A stretch of DNA of 19,589 nucleotides from the NCBI GenBank assembly GCA_002421995.1, contig DISP01000237.1:18359-37947 (forward strand). Reading direction: 5' to 3'. The notes under the pieces were generated by a model. That model saw only the letters and a program-made list of their open reading frames with translations. It did no database searches and was not told where the DNA came from. This document shows, piece by piece, positions 7,016-12,999 of the stretch; the stretch's first letter is position 1; every line of letters begins with the position of its first letter. The stretch is from Bacteroidales bacterium UBA6207. Lineage in GTDB: Bacteria; Bacteroidota; Bacteroidia; Bacteroidales; F082. The translations under genes were made by a program, and so were the position numbers.

Positions 7016-7482
7016 TTTTTTGAATTATTTTTTAGGCCTTCAACCAGGATTGAACAGGCTTTTTCCATCATGCGGAATGTGTTTTCGCAGGCATCAATGC
7101 CGTTGTAATAGGGATCGGGAACGGCTTTGTTGCTACCTGGCTCGATAAGATTGAGCAGATAATCTGTTTTGGCCTTATCTTTTTCGCTTCGTGCCATTTG
7201 CAGCACATCGTTCATATTGTGAAGATCCATCACAAATATTTTATCAAAAGCATCAAAATCAGATTCTTTGAAAAGTCTGGCGCGCTTTTGGCTTATGTCA
7301 ATACCGTGTTGGGCCGACACTTTGATTGCACGTTCATCAGGACGGTCGTTGATGTGAAATGATTCAAATCCGGCTGACTCGACAATGCCGTCAATAGCAT
7401 TCTCGTCAAACATTTTCTTCAGAATTCCTTCCGCTATGGGTGAGCGGCAGATATTTCCAAGACAGACAAAAAGTACGTTCAT
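7012..7482 (-). CDS. low-molecular-weight protein tyrosine phosphatase
   Basis: A 156-residue protein with all marks of the LMW-PTP family, which dephosphorylates protein tyrosine (or other small phosphorylated substrates) in the cytosol. The catalytic P-loop CLGNICRS is at residues 7-14 (C7, R13), immediately after MNVLFV. The general acid D123 is in VPDPYYNG, and ESAGF (35-39) and ARLF (68-71) are typical. Bacterial members act on tyrosine kinases of polysaccharide export or, in some clades, on arginine phosphate; nothing here identifies the partner. It is the second gene of the minus-strand operon: 25 bases separate it from the membrane protein upstream, and four bases overlap the dehydratase downstream. 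Confidence 0.93.
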   Translation of the reverse strand: MNVLFVCLGNICRSPIAEGILKKMFDENAIDGIVESAGFESFHINDRPDERAIKVSAQHGIDISQKRARLFKESDFDAFDKIFVMDLHNMNDVLQMARSEKDKAKTDYLLNLIEPGSNKAVPDPYYNGIDACENTFRMMEKACSILVEGLKNNSKK

Positions 7483-7507
7483 GGTTTCATTAGTTTGTCG
7501 GGCTTTA

Positions 7508-8047
7508 TCAGCTCGTTAATTTGTTGAGATCTTCTTTGATTTGGTGAATTGCTGCATCAATAAGTTTTATCTCAGCACTGATAATGGTCGTTGCCAGATC
7601 AGTAACTGTTGAATTTTCTTCCATTTGTGCTTTGCTGAGATGTATCAGTTGTATCACTTCCTCTCTTGCCGCTTTTGTGAGCTGCCATGCCGCGTCGGTT
7701 AGAAACAGCTGCTGCGAAAGATTGTATTCAAACTCTTCCTTGATGCTTCTGAGCATAGATATGACAAACATTTCAACATCAATACCTTCATTGATATGTC
7801 TGCCGATAAGTTGCTGGGGCTGGAGGCGTTCAAGAAACAGCACCACGCGCTCTCCGGCCTGAATGCGCAAGGGCAGCATCATTTTAAAGCCTTCCTTCTG
7901 ATTGCCTTCAGCCATTGCTTGCATCAAGCGGTCGGTTTGCTGCGATTGACTTTTTAACAGATTATTTCCAAATCGTGTCCATTGCCATGATTGATAAAGC
8001 ATTACAAGAACCACTGTCAGCACAACAAAAATTAACTGGATTTCCAT
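7508..8047 (-). CDS. small membrane-anchored protein of unknown function, Bacteroidota family
   Basis: A 179-residue protein with one N-terminal transmembrane segment (about 4-19), then a soluble, mostly helical domain. The stretch LPLRIQAGERVVLFLERLQP (58-77), EFEYNLSQQLFLTDAAWQ (105-122) and AREEVIQLIH (127-136) resembles a conserved Bacteroidota-specific family I recall as DUF7935; I cannot verify that number. No catalytic motif is visible. High helix propensity and alternating charges at about 25-60 suggest a coiled-coil-like neck. It is the first gene of an operon with a tyrosine phosphatase, a dehydratase and a methylase. The ATG at 8047 leads directly into the membrane segment, and a perfect -7 box lies 30 bases upstream. 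A scaffold role at the inner membrane is possible but unsupported. Confidence 0.8.
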   Translation of the reverse strand: MEIQLIFVVLTVVLVMLYQSWQWTRFGNNLLKSQSQQTDRLMQAMAEGNQKEGFKMMLPLRIQAGERVVLFLERLQPQQLIGRHINEGIDVEMFVISMLRSIKEEFEYNLSQQLFLTDAAWQLTKAAREEVIQLIHLSKAQMEENSTVTDLATTIISAEIKLIDAAIHQIKEDLNKLTS

Positions 8048-8076
8048 AAAACAAAATCATTAAGCTTTTATTGATC

Positions 8077-8084
8077 CAAAGATA
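8077..8084 (-). promoter_or_regulatory. -7 promoter box for the four-gene minus-strand operon
   Basis: The minus strand reads TATCTTTG followed by GATC, a perfect TAnnTTTG match 30 bases upstream of the first ATG of the operon (8047). No -33 TTG at normal spacing. Confidence 0.5.
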
Positions 8085-8207
8085 ACCATTTGCCCATTCA
8101 TAGGCTTTACGCCTGCATGAAAATAATTCGTTGCACCAATGCTGGTATAAATGATGATCTATAACGATTGCAATTGTTTGTTTTTTCACAAATCATCCGA
8201 AAATCCC

Positions 8208-8215
8208 TACCTTTG
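8208..8215 (+). promoter_or_regulatory. -7 promoter box for the aspartate aminotransferase gene
   Basis: TACCTTTG followed by CCGG matches TAnnTTTG. It lies 20 bases before the GTG at 8235, giving a leader of about 13 bases. It shows that the upstream in-frame ATGs are not the start, because they precede the promoter. Confidence 0.55.
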
Positions 8216-8234
8216 CCGGATAAAATATAATACT

Positions 8235-9446
8235 GTGGACTATCAGCAATTACTTTCCAGCCGGGTTAAATCCCTTACGGAGTCTGCCACCCTTGAGATG
8301 ACGCGCAGAAGCCGTGAATTAAAGGAGCAAGGCATTGATGTGATTACTTTAAGCATCGGAGAGCCTGATTTTGATACGCCCGAAGCAGTAAAAAATGCTG
8401 CTATCGAAGCCATTCACAACAACGAATCGCATTATCCACCTGTGCCGGGGATCATGCCGCTTCGAAAGGCAATCGCAGATAAACTGTTAAGGGACAATGG
8501 CTTGATTTATAAACCATCACAAATCATTGTCAGCAATGGTGCCAAGCAGTCCATCATGAATGCAATGTTTGCCTTGCTCAATACAGGCGATGAGGTGATT
8601 ATTCCGGCTCCTTTCTGGGTTTCTTATCCCGAGATGGTGAAGCTTGCCGGCGGAACACCGGTGGTGATACCTGCCACCGTAGAGCAGGATTTTAAAATCA
8701 ACGCAAAGCAATTGGCCGAAGCGATAACGGAAAAAACTAAAGCCTTTATCTTCAGCTCGCCTTGCAATCCAAGCGGCTCGGTTTACAGCAGAGAAGAACT
8801 GCGTGAGCTCGCCGGCGTTTTTGAACAACATCCTCATGTGATGATCTTCTCCGACGAAATTTACGAATATATTCAGTTTGGCCGTAAACATGAAAGCATC
8901 GCACAGTTTGAGTCTGTTTTTGAACGAGTGATCCTGATCAACGGCCTGTCAAAGGGTTTTGCAATGACAGGTTGGAGGATTGGCTATATGGCTGCTCCAC
9001 AATGGCTTAGCGATGCTTGTAACACCATTCAGGGTCAATATACCTCGGGTAGCAGCACCATATCGCAGGCAGCAGCACTCAATGCTGTGAAAACCGATCC
9101 TGCCACCTCAGCCGAACTTCAGAATATGATTGCCCAGTTCGAAGAAAGACGCGATCTGCTATTCAGGCTGCTCTCTGATGTTGAGGGTGTGTTGCCCAAC
9201 AAACCGCAGGGTGCTTTTTATATGTTCCCTGATATCAGCTACTTCTTTGGAAAAACAGATGGAAAAACAGTGATTAACAGTAGTTACGACCTTTGTCTGT
9301 ATCTGCTTTCTGAAGCCCATGTGGCTTTGGTGAGCGGCGATGCATTCGGATCGGACAACTGTATAAGGTTTTCTTATGCCACTTCAACGAATTTGATTGA
9401 GGAGGCGGTGAAAAGGGTGGCAGCAGCACTTAAAAAATTGAGATAA
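8235..9446 (+). CDS. aspartate/aromatic aminotransferase (fold-type I, PLP)
   Basis: A 403-residue class I aminotransferase close to bacterial aspartate aminotransferase, which interconverts aspartate plus 2-oxoglutarate with oxaloacetate plus glutamate. Motifs: SVKSL-like start (SSRVKSLTESATLEMTRRS), SIGEPDFDTP, SHYPPVPGIMPLRKAI, SNGAKQS, PAPFWVSYPEMVKLAGG, SPCNPSGSVYS, SDEIYEYI, and the Schiff-base lysine K240 in NGLSKGFAMTGWRIGY. QGAFYMFPDI and the substrate-carboxylate arginine in CIRFSYATS are also present. I chose the GTG at 8235: it gives MDYQQLLSSRV at the position where homologues begin, and the promoter box sits between it and the earlier ATGs at 8151 and 8154. It begins a plus-strand run; rfaE1 follows 20 bases later. 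Confidence 0.92.
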   Translation: MDYQQLLSSRVKSLTESATLEMTRRSRELKEQGIDVITLSIGEPDFDTPEAVKNAAIEAIHNNESHYPPVPGIMPLRKAIADKLLRDNGLIYKPSQIIVSNGAKQSIMNAMFALLNTGDEVIIPAPFWVSYPEMVKLAGGTPVVIPATVEQDFKINAKQLAEAITEKTKAFIFSSPCNPSGSVYSREELRELAGVFEQHPHVMIFSDEIYEYIQFGRKHESIAQFESVFERVILINGLSKGFAMTGWRIGYMAAPQWLSDACNTIQGQYTSGSSTISQAAALNAVKTDPATSAELQNMIAQFEERRDLLFRLLSDVEGVLPNKPQGAFYMFPDISYFFGKTDGKTVINSSYDLCLYLLSEAHVALVSGDAFGSDNCIRFSYATSTNLIEEAVKRVAAALKKLR

Positions 9447-9466
9447 TACAAATCAGAGCTTATCCT

Positions 9467-10501
9467 ATGTCGCTAAACATCACAAACAAAGAAGATATAC
9501 ATGCCCTGTTGAGTGGTTTCGGCAAACTCAGGGTGATGATTGTTGGCGATGTGATGGTTGATGCATATGTTTTCGGCAATGTTGACCGCATTTCTCCTGA
9601 AGCTCCGGTGCCGGTTGTTGCCGTGAAAGATAGAGCCAACAGGTTGGGTGGAGCTGCCAACGTGGCATTGAATATTCATGCGTTAGGTGCTGAACCGCTG
9701 ATGGTTACGGTTATAGGAAATGACAGGATGGGAGAGGAGTTTATTCATTTGCTGGAGCAGCGAAAACTCCCGACCGAAGGGATAATCAGAAGCAAAGAAC
9801 GAATCACAACCACAAAATTCAGAATCATTGGAAATAAGGTGCAGATGCTGCGGGTTGACGATGAAACACTCGAGGATATCAGTGGCGCCGTGGAACAGGC
9901 TTTGATTGAACGCGTTGCCTCCCTGTTGCAGTCTAACAAAATTGATGTGATGATCCTGCAGGATTATAACAAAGGTGTGTTGACGGAGGAAGTTATCAAA
10001 CGCGTGATTGCCCTGGCAAAACAGCACCACATCCCTGTTGCTGTTGATCCAAAGAAGAAGCATTTTATGGCATACCAGGGTGTTGATTTGTTTAAACCCA
10101 ACCTTAAAGAGTTGAAAGAAGGCGTCGCAACAGCTTTTGATTCATCAGATATGGAATCTGTTAAAAAGGCTGTTTTGGAGTTGCGCAACAGCTTGGATGC
10201 CAAACAGGTGATGGTAACACTTTCCGAACGCGGTGTTTTGATTACCGATCAAAATCCAAAAAATAGTGATACAATCCATCATGTTTCGGCGCATCTGCGA
10301 AGGATTGCCGATGTTTCAGGTGCAGGCGACACCGTTGTGAGCGTTGCTTCGCTGTGTCTGGCACAGCAGGTTGATACTGTTTGGTTGGCCGAGCTGTCTA
10401 ATCTGGCCGGTGGGCTGGTGTGCGAACACATTGGAGTTGTTCCGCTTGATAAAAACAATTTTATCACTGAAGCGTTTAAGGTTTTTGAAAATCATCATTA
10501 G
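9467..10501 (+). CDS. rfaE1: D-glycero-beta-D-manno-heptose-7-phosphate kinase (RfaE1/HldA-type)
   Basis: A 344-residue PfkB-family sugar kinase matching the kinase half of HldE/RfaE, which phosphorylates D-manno-heptose 7-phosphate at O1 on the way to ADP-heptose for LPS or S-layer glycans. Motifs: GDVMVDAYVFGNVDRISPEA (27-46), the first PfkB signature RLGGAANVALNIHALGA (59-75), LQDYNKGVL, AVDPKKKHF, LFKPNLKE and the second signature DVSGAGDT (282-289) with catalytic D288. The nucleotidyltransferase half (RfaE2/HldC) is not fused and is not in the window. Such stand-alone RfaE1-like proteins are common in Bacteroidota, and some may act on other sugars. It lies 20 bases after the aminotransferase and 14 before ubiE, probably in one transcript. 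Confidence 0.88.
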   Translation: MSLNITNKEDIHALLSGFGKLRVMIVGDVMVDAYVFGNVDRISPEAPVPVVAVKDRANRLGGAANVALNIHALGAEPLMVTVIGNDRMGEEFIHLLEQRKLPTEGIIRSKERITTTKFRIIGNKVQMLRVDDETLEDISGAVEQALIERVASLLQSNKIDVMILQDYNKGVLTEEVIKRVIALAKQHHIPVAVDPKKKHFMAYQGVDLFKPNLKELKEGVATAFDSSDMESVKKAVLELRNSLDAKQVMVTLSERGVLITDQNPKNSDTIHHVSAHLRRIADVSGAGDTVVSVASLCLAQQVDTVWLAELSNLAGGLVCEHIGVVPLDKNNFITEAFKVFENHH

Positions 10502-10515
10502 GACATAAGCAATAA

Positions 10516-11223
10516 ATGAATGTAACCATTGCAAAAAAGGAGCAGGTGCGGTCAATGTTTAACAGCATCGCCGGAAAGTATGATTTCCTGAACCATTTCC
10601 TTTCAGTTGGCATTGACAAAAGCTGGCGAAAAAAGCTGGTGAAATTAGTGTTGGAAACACAACCCCAAATGGTGCTTGACGTGGCTACCGGGACAGCCGA
10701 TCTGGCTATCACACTTGCCTTAAAGAGCGATGCTGTGATCACTGGTGTTGATATTTCGCAGGGAATGCTTGATGTTGGTATAAAAAAACTCAGGCGTAAA
10801 GGACTCGAAAAGCAGATTACCCTCGAGTTGGGCGACTCCGAGCAGCTTCCTTTTCAAACAGCAAGTTTCGACGCCGGCATGGTGGCTTTTGGTGTCAGAA
10901 ATTTTGAAGATTTAGACAAAGGGTTGTCAGAAATGCACAGGACGCTCAAGCCCGGAGGAATGATTGCTATTCTGGAATTCTCAAGGCCAAAGGCTTTCCC
11001 CGTCAAACAGTTGTATAATTTCTACTTTCTGAATATCCTGCCGTTGATGGGTCGGCTGGTGTCGAAAGACAAGGGAGCTTACACTTACCTTCCCGAATCG
11101 GTGAATGTGTTTCCCGATGGAAAAGACTTTCTGAACCACCTGCAAAAATGTGGTTTCACGAATCTTACAGAAAGACGACTTACGTTTGGAATTGCATCTA
11201 TTTATACAGGCAAAAAGAACTAA
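10516..11223 (+). CDS. ubiE: demethylmenaquinone methyltransferase UbiE/MenG
   Basis: A 235-residue SAM-dependent C-methyltransferase that performs the last step of menaquinone synthesis. UbiE/MenG signature 1 is YDFLNHFLSVGIDKSWRK (22-39), SAM motif I is LDVATGTADLA (54-64), GVDIS (77-81) follows, and signature 2 runs from RNFEDLDKGLSEMHRTLKPG (128-147). Size and both signatures fit the family well. With no ubiquinone in Bacteroidota, the physiological substrate should be demethylmenaquinone (inference from phylum biology). The PorT-like gene follows, and a -7-like box overlaps the ubiE stop codon; a ubiE-porT pair is, as I recall it, recurrent in this phylum. Confidence 0.94.
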   Translation: MNVTIAKKEQVRSMFNSIAGKYDFLNHFLSVGIDKSWRKKLVKLVLETQPQMVLDVATGTADLAITLALKSDAVITGVDISQGMLDVGIKKLRRKGLEKQITLELGDSEQLPFQTASFDAGMVAFGVRNFEDLDKGLSEMHRTLKPGGMIAILEFSRPKAFPVKQLYNFYFLNILPLMGRLVSKDKGAYTYLPESVNVFPDGKDFLNHLQKCGFTNLTERRLTFGIASIYTGKKN

Positions 11224-11228
11224 TTTTG
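11221..11228 (+). promoter_or_regulatory. possible -7 box overlapping the ubiE stop, for the PorT-like gene
   Basis: TAATTTTG fits TAnnTTTG and begins with the ubiE TAA stop. It is 54 bases before the PorT-like ATG. No TTG lies at the -33 spacing, so it may be chance in AT-rich sequence; if real, it lets the PorT-like gene and its neighbour be transcribed apart from ubiE. Confidence 0.3.
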
Positions 11229-11281
11229 AAATTATACTTTTTGAGGCTAATTTGCGTTTCTTTACAATAATTATTGGAAGA

Positions 11282-12070
11282 ATGATCCCCAGAAAACTGT
11301 TTATTTTCTTTTTTTGCCTTTCATTATTGCTTTCATTTTCTGTTTCATTGAATGCACAGCGGCGTGTTCTTGTTAATAAGCCTAAGTATGACCTCGATCC
11401 ATACCACTTTGGGTTTATTCTGGCAGGCAACCAGATGAACCTGACATGGAATCCTGTTGACGACTACCAGTCGCTGTTGTGGCTGCCGCAGCAGGGTAAA
11501 GACCTGAACCTTCCCAATTCGGATTATTACAGAATTCTCGAGATCAGTGCAAAACCTGTTCCCGGATTTGCAGTCGGAATTGTTGGAAACCTCCGCCTGG
11601 GCAATCACCTCGATCTGCGTTTGGTGCCTTCGCTCGCTTTTGGTGAACGCTATATTGACTTCACGGTTGAGTCACTTTCGGCTTCGATGTTCCCCCTGGA
11701 TACGGTGAGTGTGCGCAAAAGCATTCCTTCAACAACGGTGGATATTCCGTTACATCTCAAATTCCGCTCGAAAAGACTCAACAATTTTGCCGCCTATATG
11801 CTTGTTGGCGCAAAATACAGCATCGAGATGGCTTCGACAAAGAAGGTGAGCTCGGCAAATAACGATGTGCCTGTGAAGGTTGACCGTAATGACTTTGCCG
11901 CCGAAACGGGTGTTGGTTTCGACTTCTATACGCCTTACTTTAAATTCGGAACTGAATTAAAGATGAGCTACGGGTTTAAAAATATCCTGGTACGTGATGA
12001 TTTCATGTACAGCCAGGCCCTGGATCGTCTAAACAATAAAGTGTTTCAGCTATCTTTTACCTTTGAGTAA
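11282..12070 (+). CDS. porT: PorT-like outer-membrane beta-barrel protein of type IX secretion
   Basis: A 262-residue protein with a clear signal peptide (MIPRKLFIFFFCLSLLLSF..., cleavage near SLNA-QRR at 25) and then alternating strands ending in VFQLSFTFE, a C-terminal aromatic typical of outer-membrane barrels. Segments such as YHFGFILAGNQMNL, PGFAVGIVGNLRLGNHLDL, LRLVPSLAFGER and VDIPLHLKFRSKRLNNF resemble PorT/SprT, needed for T9SS export in Porphyromonas and Flavobacterium. Size and the position directly after ubiE support PorT, but other Bacteroidota PorT-family barrels (OMP_b-brl) look similar. I chose the ATG at 11282 because it starts the signal peptide; earlier in-frame codons overlap ubiE. 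T9SS cargo genes later in the window show the organism uses this system. Confidence 0.78.
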   Translation: MIPRKLFIFFFCLSLLLSFSVSLNAQRRVLVNKPKYDLDPYHFGFILAGNQMNLTWNPVDDYQSLLWLPQQGKDLNLPNSDYYRILEISAKPVPGFAVGIVGNLRLGNHLDLRLVPSLAFGERYIDFTVESLSASMFPLDTVSVRKSIPSTTVDIPLHLKFRSKRLNNFAAYMLVGAKYSIEMASTKKVSSANNDVPVKVDRNDFAAETGVGFDFYTPYFKFGTELKMSYGFKNILVRDDFMYSQALDRLNNKVFQLSFTFE

Positions 12071-12073
12071 AAC

Positions 12074-12772
12074 ATGGAAGAGAACAGGTCGCACAAAGAT
12101 TTATTTAAGACCCTGATTCAAAAGTCGAGTCTGAAGCTCGATATCTATGACAATACACTTCAGGCATTTAAGCTTTTTAAGCAGGCGATCGAGCGATTGG
12201 ATGCCTCATACAAGGCGTCATTGAGCGAATTGGCTCCGCAGCGCGAGATCACTTTCGAGAACAAATACCGCGGCGATTTTGAAATTGAAGTAAAATTTGG
12301 CGGTGACATTCTCCTTTTTTTAATGCACACCAATATTTTTGAGTTTTCACGCGATCATGAGGTGCGCCGTACCAGCTATATCCGGCAGGACCAAAACCGA
12401 TCCTACAGCGGCGTGATCAATATCTACAATTTTCTGGCTGATTCATTTAAGTACAACCGGATAAACGATTTGGGTTACCTCATCGGAAGGGTGTTTGTCA
12501 ATAAAGACAACCATTATTTTATTGAAGGAAAGCGAGAACTGGGTTTTCTTTACAACGATTTTGGCACCAATGAGATGACAGAAGATGCGGCTCGTAAAAT
12601 CGTTGAAGCAGCCATGCTCTATACCATAAACTTCGACCTGCTAACACCTCCCTATGATGAGGTGAAACTTGTGACTGTTAACGATATGATGAATACCATA
12701 GATGCAATTAGCCTCCGTACAGCCAAACGCATGGGTTTTCAGTTTAGGCAGGATACGGATAACAAAAAATGA
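12074..12772 (+). CDS. conserved protein of unknown function downstream of the PorT-like gene
   Basis: A 232-residue soluble protein without signal peptide or membrane segment. I do not recognise a domain with a known activity. It is mixed helix and strand: a helical N-terminus (ending near ASYKASLSELAPQ), a beta-rich middle (EITFENKYRGDFEIEVKFGG, then LLFLMHTNIFEFSRDHEVRR), an aromatic-rich centre (YSGVINIYNFLADSFKYNR, then LGYLIGRVFVNKDNHYFIEG) and a helical end. No catalytic triad or metal cluster stands out. The ATG lies three bases after the PorT-like stop, so the two are almost certainly co-transcribed and perhaps translationally coupled. A link to secretion or envelope work is inference from that position only. 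Confidence 0.8.
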   Translation: MEENRSHKDLFKTLIQKSSLKLDIYDNTLQAFKLFKQAIERLDASYKASLSELAPQREITFENKYRGDFEIEVKFGGDILLFLMHTNIFEFSRDHEVRRTSYIRQDQNRSYSGVINIYNFLADSFKYNRINDLGYLIGRVFVNKDNHYFIEGKRELGFLYNDFGTNEMTEDAARKIVEAAMLYTINFDLLTPPYDEVKLVTVNDMMNTIDAISLRTAKRMGFQFRQDTDNKK

Positions 12773-12789
12773 TTTTTTTCATAAAGGTG

Positions 12790-12819
12790 TTGTCAGAATA
12801 AAAAAAAGTATTACTTTTG
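12790..12819 (+). promoter_or_regulatory. complete Bacteroidota promoter for tRNA-Glu
   Basis: TTG at 12790-12792 is followed after exactly 19 bases by TACTTTTG (12812-12819). This fits the Bacteroidota two-part promoter (-33 TTG, -7 TAnnTTTG) and is the best promoter in the window. Transcription would start about 15 bases before the mature tRNA. Confidence 0.7.
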
Positions 12820-12841
12820 CACCCACAATTATTGTCCAAAG

Positions 12842-12916
12842 GCTCCCTTCGTCTAGTCAGGCCCAGGACGCCAGGTTTTCATCCTGGTAACAGGGGTTCG
12901 AATCCCCTAGGGAGTA
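12842..12916 (+). tRNA. tRNA-Glu (anticodon TTC)
   Basis: The cloverleaf is complete. Acceptor GCTCCCT (12842-12848) pairs with AGGGAGT (12909-12915), with a terminal G-U wobble at 1-72. The D arm begins GTCT, the anticodon stem CCAGG/CCTGG encloses TTTTCAT with anticodon TTC, and the T arm AGGGG-TTCGAAT-CCCCT is canonical. The discriminator is A12916 and no CCA is encoded. The body closely resembles E. coli tRNA-Glu. Confidence 0.95.
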
Positions 12917-12917
12917 C

Positions 12918-12950
12918 AAAGCAGCCATTTCTGGCTGCTTTTCTTTTTTT
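12918..12950 (+). terminator. Rho-independent terminator after tRNA-Glu
   Basis: AAAGCAGCC (12918-12926) and GGCTGCTTT (12933-12941) form a nine-base-pair stem with a six-base loop, followed by TTCTTTTTTT. It starts two bases after the mature tRNA end. Confidence 0.85.
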
Positions 12951-12971
12951 ATTTTGAATTCAATTATTTTA

Positions 12972-12979
12972 TACCTTTA
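12972..12979 (+). promoter_or_regulatory. imperfect -7 box before comEC
   Basis: TACCTTTA deviates from TAnnTTTG at the last base. It lies 20 bases before the comEC ATG, which is the right place given the terminator just upstream. No TTG lies at the ideal -33 spacing (nearest 12954-12956, 15 bases away). Confidence 0.35.
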
Positions 12980-12999
12980 ATTCGCCAATTAGATAAGGT

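Noticed and set aside
8151..8234. In-frame ATG extension of the aminotransferase
   Set aside because: The promoter box at 8208-8215 lies inside it, and the extra 28 residues do not resemble the family.
11150..11281. Upstream extension of the PorT-like protein
   Set aside because: It would overlap ubiE and hide the signal peptide that begins at 11282.
12842..12916. tRNA terminal G-U pair (1-72) as an oddity
   Set aside because: As I recall it, a U at position 72 also occurs in other tRNA-Glu genes such as plastid ones; the rest of the cloverleaf is regular.
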